The notes under the pieces: model-generated
Told to the model about the DNA's origin: nothing
What the model saw: only the letters and a program-made list of their open reading frames with translations
Database searches by the model: none
Shown here: one piece after another, positions 1 through 13,492 of the stretch
How positions within the stretch are numbered: the first letter of the stretch is position 1
How the letters are laid out: the number at the start of each line of letters is the position of its first letter
Source: Paralvinella palmiformis
Taxonomy: Eukaryota; Annelida; Polychaeta; Terebellida; Alvinellidae
Direction of reading: 5' to 3'
NCBI GenBank assembly: GCA_025642065.1
Contig: JAODUP010000051.1
Location: 324,001-388,000, forward strand
DNA: 64,000 nt
Position numbers and translations under genes: made by a program

Positions 1-1100
1 CGGTGATATGAACCCACAAAAAGACAATATATACGTTTTTAAAGATCTCTGTGGCTAAATTATGAGAACAAGTTATATGTGTATGCTTGCCATCCATTTT
101 ATTATTACTCCACAGTAAAAAGAGCGAAATTGTACAGTTTCAAAATTGCTAACTATCGTGGAAAAATAAAGACCCTAAACACTCCACGCGGCCATGTTTC
201 CCCCGCGTTACGCGTTCCATATTGTCTTTATTAAACATATAAAATGGTGTATTGCGTCGCATACAATTGTGCAAAGAAACATACATCACATACTAATGAT
301 TATATCCGACGTGTAAGTGCCGTCAAAATCCATCCCGAAACAATAACAATCCCCACAAATTACAAAAAAAGGCACACCGAGGGCGGCACATCACTGTATA
401 GACTAGTTAGTTATAGGCCATATATGGGAGAGTCCCATGCATCCACCGGGCTCCCGTGTGCATACAAATACCACTTTATTTTAAATGAAGTATATATATA
501 TATATATGCGATAATAGGGGGGAAATACTCGCATTCAGGCCCAGTGTGTTGATATATCAATTAAACTTATACAAACACAAACAAATACACACCAATCCAA
601 CAGGTGGCTGCTCTGGGTCCACGTATGTTTGACCACGCATAAAATCACAACATAAATCTATTTGTTCGTGTTTAGTTGGTTCACCAACATACCAAACAAA
701 ACCTTGGAAATATATAAGTATACTGGTATATTAAAATCGGGAAACATAATTTTTATGTATGCCTAGCACATGTAATGGTAATATAATTTATTCGGTAATT
801 AAGCAATTCTATGAGAAATAAGTAGCAACTTACCCCTGTAACAAACCTTACACGATCTCCGTTTCGTCATGCCTGGAGATACAAGAGGCCATTACGCTAC
901 ATCTTGTAGACCACTGTTTAGGAATATTTATGTGCAAGATTTGCCACTAATTTAGTTCTTGTCTATCACGATCATAAACGTAGATATTTGATACGATGCT
1001 ATGTTTAAATATCAAGTTTACATGTTATACGAAGTTAAGTATATTGCTGTAATATAATATAGTTTAGCTCTATTAATGTATATAGTTATGAATAGTTAAA
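1..1100. other. AT-rich intergenic, no gene seen
   Basis: About 1.1 kb of AT-rich sequence. The longest open frame, at 244-552 on the plus strand, contains a translated (TA)n tract and matches no family I recognise. I see no splice-flanked exon or RNA gene here. Confidence 0.6.
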
Positions 1101-1354
1101 CTTACCAATATATATATATATATATATATAATTTTCCGTTATGATTGTGCTTCTGGTAAAACTTCATTTAAACAATCTATCTTGCTCAACAAACAAAGGT
1201 CTTATGATCCCACTGAAGCCGACATCGGCGCCACTCCCCGAACCACGTGATTATATTGGCGGGAATACGCTGCAGGTCTTGTGACCGGTGGAATATTACT
1301 GACATATTGTATTGCTTATTTAAATTAGGTTATGTTATTTACACTAGGTTATAT

Positions 1355-1376
1355 ATGGTGGCAGCGGTGGATTCCT
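1355..1376 (+). other. LTR-type primer-binding-site-like sequence
   Basis: The stretch beginning TGGTGGCAGCGGTGG is the complement of a tRNA 3' end including CCA, which is how a retroelement primer-binding site looks just after a 5' LTR. The preceding TTATTTACA could be an LTR end. The sense is plus, opposite to the adjacent gypsy coding remnant, so it probably belongs to another or a rearranged element. No matching second LTR was found. Confidence 0.35.
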
Positions 1377-1497
1377 GTCGTCAGGATATAACGAACCTAC
1401 TTAGATCAGAATAATTCACACCATACAACTTTCACATCCTTTCATATCCTTTCAAAATTCAATATAATACATATAATACAACAATAAAATATGAGCC

Positions 1498-3139
1498 TTA
1501 TGTTTTCTTGTCGTAGCTTTCTTGAAGAAATTTTCCAAGACGCCAAATAGCATCAGAATAATCTGTATATTTAACATGAGAACTAACTATAGTTTCCTGC
1601 GTTATTGCAGATGTAGGCAAGTGAAAAGGATTAGAATGTTTGCCTGCTGTCGTTCTAGAACTTCTACGCTGTGACACATGTGAAATCCGTTGTTCTTGTC
1701 TTCGAGTACTTGTCTCATTTGGGACTTGAGACATTAGAAGGATTTCATCCTCGCTACTACTACCTTCGTCACTAGTTATATCTTTGTTTTTCTCCAGTTG
1801 TTCATCACTTTGTACGCAAGATTCGAACTGCAACATATTCACTCGATTCACAACCTTTGCCTTGTTGTCTGAAAGACGTTCCACGACATAAGTACGGTTG
1901 TCTTCGAATACTTGTTCAATGACTATAGTGTATCATGCTCCAGACACCTTGAATTCTATTGCGGCCACTAACACGGTTACGAAGCAATACCGTTGTACCT
2001 ACTGGCAGGGTTGATGGTCGTGCAGTCTTATCGTGACGGTTTTTCCTTTCTGCAGCTTTCTTATTTAATCTGTCGTTAACTCTTGTCACTGCATCCTTCA
2101 TCCGATGGTGATGTAATTCAGCCCATCCATCTGTGTTTGTCCTAACGTTGGGCTGGTGTGATAGTAAATGTCCGAAAAATATAAAATATGGTGTATAACC
2201 AGTGCTAGTGTGTGGTATGCAATTATACACAAACACAACCTCCTGTAAATGTTCGGGCCATTTCAGTTTTTGCTCAGATGTGAGCGTTCGCAATAAATTG
2301 TGCATAGTTCTGTTAAATCTTTCCGCCTGAGAATTCCCTTCCGGGTGATACGGACTGGTCTTCGATTTCTTGATTTGGTACATTTTTCATAGTTCAAATA
2401 TTTTGTTGTTTTCATAAGATTTACCTTGATCACTGTGTAATCTGTCAGGAATTCCGAGTTTCTGGATCCCTTCTCTAACCAACACCCGACTAACTTTTTA
2501 GCCGTCTAGTCTCTAGGGGGCACTGCAATAGTATACTTTGTAAAGACATCTGTTATCACCAATACATTTTCTATGCCAGAGCTGGATTTCTCAAGTAGAG
2601 TGAAGTCCAGAGCTACAATCTGTAGTGACTTCACAGCTTTTCACGTGTGACGTGTATGGTTTAGATTTTGGAGTTGGTTCCTTAGCAACTCGGCATCGTA
2701 TATATTTTCTGCAGTGTTCCGCCACATCACTTGTGAGTGTTGGCCAGTAAAATCTGGATCGTATTAACTATGTCGTCCTTTCTACACCTTGATGTCCAAA
2801 GAAGTCGTGTAACTGTCGCAATACAACACTTCTCAGATACAATGGTAACACTAACACTTTCTTAATTTCATCATTCAAGTAAAATGTGCAATATAGGATA
2901 CCATCATCCAATGTCAACTGGTTGAATTTGGAAACAAGTTTCCTAACTGGTAATGGTTCAACTTTGCAATGACGTGAATTTGGTGCATGTTTTTGCAACA
3001 CAACTGTATCATCTTTTTGTATTTTTTGAATATCAGTGTTTGGTATTTCTGGAACAATGTTGATATTCATTTCCTGCACAACGGCAAGTGGTTCGTCAGT
3101 TTCTTGAGATTTTGCTATGGAAGATCTCTGGCATTGCAA
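1498..3139 (-). pseudogene. Ty3/gypsy retrotransposon integrase remnant
   Basis: This is a broken 3' part of a gypsy-type pol gene. Reading 5' to 3' on the minus strand, 3139-2768 holds the start of the zinc-binding region (LRQLHDFFGHQG). Positions 2768-2384 cover the damaged catalytic core. Positions 2383-1916 hold the last core part (SPYHPEGNSQAERFNRTMHN, with the catalytic Glu in QAERFNR) and a basic C-terminal region. The frame then shifts near 1915 and continues to a stop at 1498. Several stops and shifts show that it is inactive. No gag, reverse transcriptase or paired LTRs remain. This is an old transposable-element copy, not a host gene. Confidence 0.85.
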
Positions 3140-3262
3140 TTGTTTTATCTACATTCTGGATAAATGTCAGTATCTGTTGTTGTGTTGTAATTGTACACGT
3201 TCCATCATCTCCAATTTCCGACCCATTGTCATCTAAAGCTCAAACCACTGACAGTTTAACTT

Positions 3263-3925
3263 GCTGAGACACCGAAAGCTATGACAGGCTACTCTAAACC
3301 TCATCTTCCAGTTATCTGGCGATCAAATAAAAAGGGGTGGATCACCAGAAAAGTGTTTCAAGATTGGTTTACGTCGTGTTTCTGCCCAGCTGTCAAAGAA
3401 TATTGTCAGGCTAAGAACCTCGAAAATAAAGCCTTGCTTGTCTTGGATGATGCTCCTGGTCACCCAACTAAACTGGATGACCTGACAGATAATCTTGAGG
3501 TAGCTTGTATGCCTCCAAACACCACAAGCTTGATTCAACGTATGGATCAGAGGGTTATAGTTTAAGGCGCATCTTTAAACAAATGATTAAGTTCTTAGAT
3601 AGTGAAAGTAAGGGAATTTTGGCCTGGTTACAATATCATGAATGCTATTGATAATTTGACACGCATGGCGGGAAGTGAAAACAAGCACAATGAATGATGT
3701 GTTGCTTAACATCTACCCAGATTGCATTACAGACTTGGTTTTGAGAAGCCAGTGAGGAATGTTTATCAGGAGATTGTTGGGATGGCACACCAGGTTGGAT
3801 TTAATAAAATCAGTCAAGATGATAGTGGGAAGTTAATTGAATCACAAGGTGAAGAATTATCTAATGAGTACCTCATGGGGATGGAACAACAACGTGCTGC
3901 AAAAGACGAAGATGTTGCAAGTTAG
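3263..3925 (+). pseudogene. pogo/Tigger-type transposase remnant
   Basis: This is a fragment of a DDE-superfamily transposase of the Tigger/jerky group. Positions 3281-3565 carry LPVIWRSNKKGW, then LLVLDDAPGHP (the second catalytic Asp) and PPNTTSLIQRMDQ, a family hallmark. The frame is lost after 3565, where the third acidic residue is expected. A related stretch with C-terminal character resumes at 3722-3925. The N-terminal DNA-binding part and first Asp are absent. It lies next to, and in opposite sense to, the gypsy remnant. No terminal inverted repeats were recognised. Confidence 0.85.
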
Positions 3926-4022
3926 GTTGCAGAACCATAACGAAGTTTAGCAAATAATAAGTTGTCTAAAGTTTTCCACTTTTTAGATCAAGCTATGGCC
4001 ATTTTCACTGAAAATAATCTTT

Positions 4023-4067
<45 letters not shown>

Positions 4068-5127
4068 AGAGAGAAGTTCAGAAGTAAAGAGGCTAATAAT
4101 GAGTCAATACAGCTGCAATAGGGAATTATACAAAGAGGGAAAAATGCGCGAAAGCAACATTTAGACATGTTTTTTAAACCCCAGCTAACCAAGAAGTTGT
4201 TCAGTCGCTGCACCATCAACACCACCTGTCACCCAACTCCAGTATCCCCGTATCAGTCATTACCACTACAACCGCCAGTCACTCACTGGTTAACTATTAA
4301 TTGAGTAAATAATTATCTTGTTTGTTTTTATTAATCTTTCTTAAATGTGGTTTTAACACAACCGTATTTCAATGTTCAATATTAGAAGTGTTTTAGCTCT
4401 TTGTTTAGAAATGTGGTGATTGTTTTTTACCAGAAATATACAATAGAAACGTAACTCTTTGTTTATATCATTGGGCCTGTGGTAAAAGTGGCTTCCTTTA
4501 AAGTGATTTAATTTAAAATCGCACTTTGCAGCACCCTATCCACGACGATAAGTGAGGACCTGTTGTACTCCCATATAATGATGTTGCCATTCCAAGAGGA
4601 ATTCGTCCCTAGGATGGTGTTGTGTCCATTTGGAGACATGTTCGCGGTGTTAATTGATAATGTAGTTAACTATGTATCAATGTGGAACATAACGTTTTGG
4701 CATCGAAATTGAATTGCAGAGGATAAATTCTAGTCGTTTGCTTCAATTGTTGTATATGAAATTAATGCTCTGTTATTTTAGGTGTTTGCTAAGAAGCGTT
4801 CAGAGTAGTTTTGCCAAAGTTCGCGGTGTGCAAAAACTGGTTAGTACTTTGGCAATTTAAAAAAAAAATATTTCTCACTTCTAAATACCTCACATTAATC
4901 CTTTTTATATAGGCATATGTTTATTGAGTGGGCGTCTGCATCTAAACAAATTAACAGAAAACTTGCTCAGTGGGATATTTTCGAGGAATTTGAAATCCAG
5001 ATTTGTAAAAGTGGAATTTTTTAAATTTATTTTAATAAAAGATCACCTTTTCAGATACGTCTCTACCATTTTACTGCCACATTTAGTCCGTGACTAAAAT
5101 GGTTTACTGTAACACTGCTGTGCATGT
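3926..5127. other. Intergenic, microsatellite only
   Basis: No coding signal was recognised. It contains a (GA)n run at about 4026-4076 and otherwise anonymous AT-rich DNA. Confidence 0.6.
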
Positions 5128-5262
5128 GATTGAGTTGAGTTGTTTAGCCTCAACATTTGTCACATCCGAGTCACAGGAGCAACTCTCCGGGAAACGTGTC
5201 AGATACGAACCCACATCCTGGAAGTTTCCAGGGCAGTGTTTTTAACCACTGTACCATTGGAA
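5128..5262 (-). repeat. tRNA-derived SINE, family B, copy 1
   Basis: On the minus strand the sequence has an A-box-like TGGTACAGTGGTT and a B-box-like GGGTTCGTATC about 35 bases later. It ends GAGGCTAAACAACTCAA. The same order and ending occur at 46977-47135, so these are two copies of one RNA polymerase III-type SINE. It lies 3' of the kinase gene's stop codon, in its possible 3' UTR. Confidence 0.6.
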
Positions 5263-5380
5263 TGCTTTGTTGTCTTTGGTTTCAGTTTCTATATTCTACT
5301 AAGGAACACCAGGAAAATACCATTCAAAGTGATACAGAAAAGGTAAGACAGTTCTCATAAGAACATTTGAAGGTTAAATG

Positions 5381-5386
5381 TTTATT
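5381..5386 (-). promoter_or_regulatory. Possible polyadenylation signal of the kinase gene
   Basis: An AATAAA hexamer lies on the minus strand about 490 bases after the kinase stop codon. It is a candidate only; AT-rich DNA yields such hexamers by chance. Confidence 0.3.
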
Positions 5387-5489
5387 ATTTTAATATGCCA
5401 TATAAATGTTCAATTATTTTATATTAAACACAATGTTAACATTCACAATAGCATAGGTATTAAAATATGTGAGGACTTTGTACGATGTG

Positions 5490-5523
<34 letters not shown>

Positions 5524-5875
5524 CACGCGAACATAGCAATCAGTAGTATACACAAACACACACACACACGCAGGGGTGCATTAAATACTTATTTTTTGTT
5601 ATTTTAACAACTGGAAGAGCTACAAAAGTTGACAGGTGCATCATTTGAAGATCAGTGGTTCCGCTGGAGTGAACAGAAGGGTAGCGAATCCAACAGAGTA
5701 TCACGATCACGTGTTATCTGCGGAAGACCGACAGAAGTTAAAGGGCACAAAGGACTTGTTGGAGACATATGTAGTAGAATTGAACTTGATCTCGTGGTTG
5801 TTTCATTCTCCAGAGCATACGCAGTGACAGTGAGACGGTGGTGTCTGGACTTTGATAACTGTACTGTTATTATAT

Positions 5876-5990
5876 TCAGCCGGAACACAGTTCTTCGTAC
5901 ACATGAGACGACATCAGAGTATCTAATATTTCATCAAAGGACGCACGATTCAGCGGATTTTTGTCCCAACATCTCAGCATTATCCCATAT
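5876..5990 (-). CDS. Kinase last exon: subdomain XI and stop
   Basis: The acceptor ATTGTAG precedes an exon reading MLRCWDKNPLNRASFDEIL, the C-lobe end typical of tyrosine kinases (CW....RP.F pattern, here with Arg-Ala-Ser-Phe). The protein ends 18 residues later in LCSG and TGA. The phase completes the split Ile codon left by the exon at 6228. Confidence 0.9.
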
Positions 5991-8900
5991 CTACAATTAG
6001 AGAACATAAAACAGTTTTATATAATGAACGGAACAGTGTGTGCGTGTGTGTGCGTGTGTGAGTGTTTGTGTGCGTGTGTGTTTGAGAGAGAGAGACTAAA
6101 TTTGTTCTCATTTTAATGGGGCTTTTTTGATTGCCGAACATACGTTTTGCACAAACAATATCAGACATTGATGACGTGAGAATGTTCGGACACGTGATTT
6201 ACAGTGAAATATTTTATTGAAACTTACATAGCATCGGAACCGAACGGGGGACGGTCCAATCGTTTCCCGCATTGTAGAAACTTGAAAAGGCTTTCCTTGT
6301 TGCCTATAGTTTTAAATGGCATTTCGCCGTGGCTAAATATCTCCCACAGTAGAACTCCTAGGGACCACTGGACAATCGGTGAAGAAAGAGTACGTGATTG
6401 TTAGTAAGAATAGACAGATAACATGATATATTTATACTAATAAAGTACCATAATAATGTGTGACGGGCATTTCATGCAAATAGGACAGGTGTAGACGACG
6501 AAAAAGCACTAGTTTTGATCTTCATGTGGCGGATTGAAGCAGATTTGTCCCCCCCCCCCCGACCGGACTGTCGAGCTGATGGTTAATATGTCGTACTGTC
6601 GGTTGGTGCGTAAGTTTTAGGGATGAACGTCAGTAATTAGGTATAATAATTATGATATGTTATTCCGGATAACTGTCTTACGGTGTATATAATCCTCATT
6701 CGGACCGATGTCCCCCGTTTTAAAGTGCTGGTTATACGTGTACACAGTGTTACAAGCGGCCTAGGACTCCAATTGTTAACGGCACTTTGCACTCATCACC
6801 GTAGCGATACATGTACATATGTATTTATCCATATATAGGTTTTTTTTTGGGGGGGGGGAACGCCATGGGTTAATACGGCCCTGAGTATAAGTGTCCTTCT
6901 CGGTGATAATTTCTCGCACGAATAAAACTTCCTGATTACTTCACAACGGGGCAGGTTCTGGACGTATTTACGTCAAGAAAAGTGCAATCAAACACGATTT
7001 AACACAGCTATGTAAATTCTGAAAATGGGAGAATACCGAAAATGCCGTGTACTGGCTTGAATAAAACGAGAATATACCGTTGAAGAATCTGCTGCCCAAA
7101 TTTGGGTCTACCAATGAAGTGACTAACAATACAACAATAAAAGGTTCTGATGGACATACTAACTGCAATATAGATCAACCAGTCGGGCAGTGTTTTAAAG
7201 GCTAGTGTACGGTACTAGGTGTGCGAGGAGTACCCAATAGACCTTGCCAACTAATGTTCGCGGGCTTTTACACTTCGGGTCACCGCTGGGTACAACCCAG
7301 AACAGCGGAGTTTCATGGTTTTCAATGTAGGCTAGATTCTTGTTCTGAACATCTCGGTTTGAACAACGATCTACTGCGTAATACAATTGGAATTCAGATA
7401 GGAAAATACTAGTGATAGATTAGTTTCTTGTTGTTCAGCATATTCCATTATTAAATGTTGTTATTGTCAACAAAGTGAAAAAATGAGAGTAAATATTTCT
7501 TTAGCGAAGTCCGCTAATATCTGTTATCGCTTGAAAATCGAAATGGCGACAGACGGGGTTTATTTACATTGTAAAATCTGCTCATAGTTCACGTTAATTC
7601 ACGAGAAATAATATACAAATGCAATATATATATGCCGTGGAGTCGGACAGTACCGTCGGATGTAGAACAAACTGGCCGCGGGTGATCCGGAAGAGATCCA
7701 CATACCTATAAGCGATTCGTTAAACACGGGCCAACAAAATACGAAAACAAACCTTTGTCTAAGTTGCCAGTGGCGTATAAGTGATATACAATATTCATTG
7801 TACGCTTCTCCTCCATCATCTACCCCTACTAAGATTTAATGATGGAGTTGTTGCGCTTGATCTGTAGAATGACGAATGCTATGTTTTGACGCGCTTGAAC
7901 AAACCGGTGCGATATCGCTGCATTGCTGCCGCCAAGCGATCAAACCGCGAACTATAAATTTAGTCCGCGTTCAGCGTAAGAAAGCAAACTCTACCATGAA
8001 TGCCGTTGTGAAACTACGCTATGACTTGTATTGGCTGTACTTGTAGATTGGCTTTACTTGCTCGTTCAAAATGGTGTCGTGCACTGGCAGGTAGGACCAA
8101 CTGGTTAACCTGAACGCCCGACCTAGGGAGCCACCTCCTTTGTCCATAATTTTCAGGTGTTTCAACGTGGATGAATCGTGCCCGTGGCATGATTACCTTT
8201 GTGTAGACAGAAGTCTCGCCTCAACGGCGCCAATATCTAATCTAACACCTATGTTTTGCTGGACAAGAAGTCATCGCCGAGTTGTTGTCTATCTTCATGG
8301 ATACATCTTGTTAACCGTAATCAGATCGTTTAAACACGATCGATAGCGCGATAATTTGCACCCAGTTCGCCATCATTTTAGTGGTGCGGTTAATCTGCAA
8401 CGAATCAATCTAGAAGAATCTGTTCATTGAAAAACGGGTGCCATTTTCAATTCTCACAAACACTAATTTATTTACATCTCGCAGACTGAGTAATTCACGA
8501 TATAGGATAGGTCAGGGTATCGGTTGAGTTTTTAGTTCGTCTACATCTAGAAAGAGTAACGGGGGGGCAATACCACCCGCTCTCGAATCTCGGCGTGGGC
8601 ATATCTGAAGGATGTCTCATCTCTGTCTTCGATCCATTCATTACCTTTGGAGGTTGTTCGGCCCACTTAGCCTACCATGTGCACGACAATGGCCGTAAAA
8701 CATCAATCATCATCATCTACCAAGAGTGGCAAAAAAAATTACCTATCCAACTTGAGACTCGATATTTATTTGTTATCTATTTATTGATAGGTGGAAAATT
8801 CCTTGTACTATCGTGTCCTGAGAAATAATTGAGGGTCCACATTTGAGAATGAACGTCTGAACGTTCTGAAATTACAAACCCTCTGAGAAAATCGAGCTAT

Positions 8901-10456
8901 TAAGTGCAAAATGCTGCATTTTCGCCATAAACACAACATGACGTAATGACCGTCCGGAGCATTTTCTGCTCATCCACTTAATTTTCAGGCTAACATTATC
9001 CCTGGGAATTGAGCCATCTTCCCTTTTGGAAAAGTCAGGGGGGGGGGATGAAACGGTTAGTAATACAATAATTTAGACAAGGTCTTCGTGGTGCATAAAA
9101 TCACCAACAATCTTATCAACATCAAACATAAATCCTAATTTTACTAGCTCGATGCCAAATAGGGATTGGCTTAAAAAAAGACCCGAAATAAACCAGCGTC
9201 TTAATTACCAGGATTGGAATATTATAATTACAAATCAGTAACAATGTTAACAATCATCAGCTTCAGTTTTGGGGTCAAATCGCCAGGTGAGATAATGTAC
9301 GATACTAACCACATCCGTTGCTGTACTGAACACTTTTGGGGGAGCTGAGAGGACCTCGGGAGCCAATGTTCTCCATGGTATGGGGGTATTGTCATGCATG
9401 GTATAAATATCATTCAGAACGTCACGCGAAAGTCCGAAGTCCGCCAAGACAACGGTTTCTTCATCGGTCACCCTGAAAAGCGATCAGAAATCAATGTATA
9501 GGACCTATGCGCGCGCGCGCGCACACACACGCACACACACACATACGGTGTTGGGGCGTCGATATAGTAAACGGCCGAATTGTTTGTGAGCCAGATATAT
9601 TACTGCTAACGGATTGTGATCAAAACGTTCAGAATAAATAGAACCATACAAAAAATGAAGCTTAAAAATGGATAAATATAATTCGATGTTTTCGTTTTTT
9701 CCGGCGCCATTTTTTCAGTGCCAGTTTTTCCTACATCCATAGAAACAATAGTATAACCATGTTCTACTTACAAGCAATTTCTTGCCGCAAGGTCACGATG
9801 TATGTAGCCACAACCTATGAGGTATTTAAGACCATTTGTTACGTCGATGGAAAAGGGGGTCAACTTATCTTCATCCTGTTATAGAAAAATATAGTTTTGA
9901 AAATGCGTAGCATTAGTTTGGCGATTTACTGTGTGTTTATGTTTTGAATAATTAGAACTTGTATGTAGAACGGGCGCCTTAAGGTTCCATGTTTAGATAA
10001 TATGATAATGGTGGGTTGGTGTTTTACGGCTACTTGTGCACATGGTAGGCTAAATAGGCTAATTTAGATAATATGTAGCGATATGTGCGTGCGTGTGCGT
10101 GCGTGTGTGAAAAGAATGCTTTGTTCGAATGCATTATCCTGTATTTGTCGAACCTGTATGTTATGGGTGTATATATTGTATTCTGCCAACAGGTACTGAC
10201 CGGTTTGTTCTTCTCTAGATACGACTTCAAATCTCCATTATTATAGAAGGGAAACATCAAACAAGGCAGTCCGTCGTGAAATATGAAATGTAACAGGCGA
10301 ATGACGTTTTTGTGGTCGCAACACTTGGCGATCCAGGCTTCTTCTATGAAATCTTTCACCACTTTTGCAGATGTTATAGTACCTGTTTCATCGACTGATA
10401 TATAATCTAGTATTAATTACGGAGTCGAGGCACATCGAACAATTAAAATCGAGTAG

Positions 10457-10499
<43 letters not shown>

Positions 10500-10627
10500 C
10501 ACACTCATGCACACAAACACACCCGCACACACTTACGTTTAATAGTTTTCAATGCGCATATCTGGAATTCATCACCAGGAGGAACAAAACGACACTTAAA
10601 CACCTCTCCAAAATTACCTGTTTTAAT

Positions 10628-10697
<70 letters not shown>

Positions 10698-13457
10698 AGA
10701 AAGAGAGACTCCATTTGAAATATCTTCTCGGGTATACTCGTATGTTCGTTAGTTACTGTTAGTAAAAAAATACACAATCGTTCGTTGTTTTTCTGGGTTT
10801 TTGTTTGTTTGTTTGTTTGAGCGGTTGTTGAAATGGTTAAAAACTAAATTTTAACACACACACACACACACACCAATCTATACCGAATACATTTAAGACA
10901 TATGATGGAAAGCTCTAATTCGTCCACAATTTAAGATGGATCAAGATCCGGTATAAACCGTAGGTCCCGGCCATTAAGCCGAGACTTTGTGTCAACATTT
11001 TGATCCTTATTTTGAGGGGTCGGCTTAATCCAGCCATCGGGAGAAAAAATTTCAGTGTGTTAACAGTTTAGACGCTAGTGGCCTAGTCTAGATCTAGATG
11101 CAAACGGACAACAATCGTTATTTGGATTTAAACTCATGCAGTCATGGAGCGAAAATAGAAGTGAAACAAGTTGATGATAATTATACATGGCTTTATAATG
11201 AAAATTAATATTTGTAATTATGGATAAATGTTGTTTGACTCAGTAGAGCATTTCACGAAGGCAGCGCCGGTAACAAGACAACTCGTACCCAAGACATCCC
11301 GTACCCAAGAGTGTCGTATCTCATTCGTTTGGTCCTAGAGACATTAGGTGCCCCCATATACATATTTTGTATGGGCATATTTATACTAATAACGGGTAAT
11401 TACTGATTGATTCATTTATTTTCAATAGAGAGTTATAGTTACTAACTGACCTCATATACCGGTAATTAACATTGTCTTGGTTATTGCCGCGTTAGTGACG
11501 AAAACGTACCATCAAAGGCTCAGTAGTAATTGACAATATGTTTAATTACTTCTAAGTCATTGACTTCATATATACGGTTCATTGAATGTTTAATCACGCG
11601 ATTAATTTAAGTTTGAGGTCCTACGTATACGCTAACAGTTTGCGTAAAAGATGGTTATAATTTGCCCTGATCTATTGACAGTAGATCTATACAAAACAAA
11701 TTGGTATGAATAACGAATTATGAAAACAAAATTATTTTCTGTGTTCGAAACGTCACCTGGAAATACTGCAGGGGAAAGTTCAGATTTTTAGGTCGGCTTA
11801 TTGGACGGTAACACCATAAATCATGATATTTTAGGCCTAAAAACCGTCCTCGGCTTAATGACCGGGTCATACGATACTTGTTTGTTTGTAAATACAAGCC
11901 GGGAGTTGATAGAACGGGAGATAATCAATATTTACAACCGGTTTTCATTGATTTACGACCGTTTGATCGGATAAATCATACCTCTTGTCATTTACGACGT
12001 AATTATAATTATCTAAAAACTGTCATATTGAATAAAAGGTAGATTTAAAGGTTGTCTGATGGCTTACCAACAAATAGGAAGATAGCGTTTTACTTTTATC
12101 GGCTCTTTAATCGAGTTTCTTCCTTCCAACAACACGCTGTTAGAGAAAGAAAAAAAAGGCGGTCGGCACGGCACGCGCACGGACGCGAGCCCAGATAAAC
12201 GCACACAGTGGCATGCACGGTAAACGGACAAAACCCCACTCGGACAAAACCCCATCGGACATAACCCCTGGATCCGGCATGCACACGCCAATGAATAGTG
12301 ACTATGTGTGGATATTTACCTGCACCTAATTTGAGGCCCAGATCAAGTACTCCTTTTTCCACGGACTCTTTCAGTTCCTGTCTATATTTAATACCGCAAT
12401 CCTTCGCCTGTTCCCAGAATTCTGAAATATAATTGCTTACAGACAAACTCCCATCTCGATTTAGGTATGGATATAGGGTATTTGTGGCCTTCCCTGGGCA
12501 TACACTTAAAATATGAACACTAACTGCATTCACGCAAAGGCGTGCCCGTCTTCTCGTGCTAATGATCAGAATCGGAATTGATGGTCAATTCTAATATTGG
12601 AATTGATTATTTAAAAATTGGAATTGGCATTGATAAATTGGGAATTGGAATTGAAGTTTCCTACAAAAAATGAAAACCACAAATTAATTTACCATTTAAT
12701 TTCTTAATTCCGAAATATTTCGTCGACTTACCCTGCTCATTTTGAGGTTTATTAAATCTGACTTTTCCTAAGTTTTTCTCTGCATAGTTAGTGTCATATT
12801 TCTGGAACATAATTGTTTAAGAGAGCTACTTAATACAGTCGTAAAGACATTTATTTTCAAATTCTATTCCACCGAATGTATTTTACATGTTAGAACGTTA
12901 CAACGAAAAAACAAATCCATATGTTTACAAGTGGACTTACTACAGCGGGGTTGGATTCTCGTTTGAAGACGACCGTTTCCTGATAGGAGTCTGAAAAAAA
13001 ACCCACAAAACATTCAAGATTTATTGAAAGTTTCTTTTCATCGATTGGCTGCTGAAAAAAGGATATTGTCAAAAGATGTGCCGAACTGGTAGCGCAACTT
13101 GATACAATTTACGACGAACGCGCCGTTTATGAGCATTTGAATCAGTGTGGTCGTCATCCACAACGGATAATACCGGCAGAGTTGATGTAGCGTTTATGAT
13201 AGACTAACGTGAGTCAAGCTATGATTTCATGACACAAGACAACGATATCCGCAAACATTGACTTTAAGAATTGATTTTTTCCTGAACTTTAAATTGGAAG
13301 CGTGAAAAGTTTCAAGTGATCAATCTCGGTTTCTCCCAAATTTATTATTTCGGGACTACGATTTTGACCTTTTAATAAAACTCGTAAAATGAAGCCAGTA
13401 TACGGCGAAGCAGACGCACACAGACAGACACAAACACACACAGACACACAGACACAC

Positions 13458-13492
<35 letters not shown>

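Noticed and set aside
5629..6000. 123-codon plus-strand frame
   Set aside because: It is antisense to the last kinase exon (5876-5990), which has conserved subdomain XI on the minus strand.
12064..12291. Cys-rich minus-strand frame that looked like an extracellular domain
   Set aside because: It reads through the ACGGACAAAACCCC repeat and beyond a clear donor at 12319, so it is intronic.
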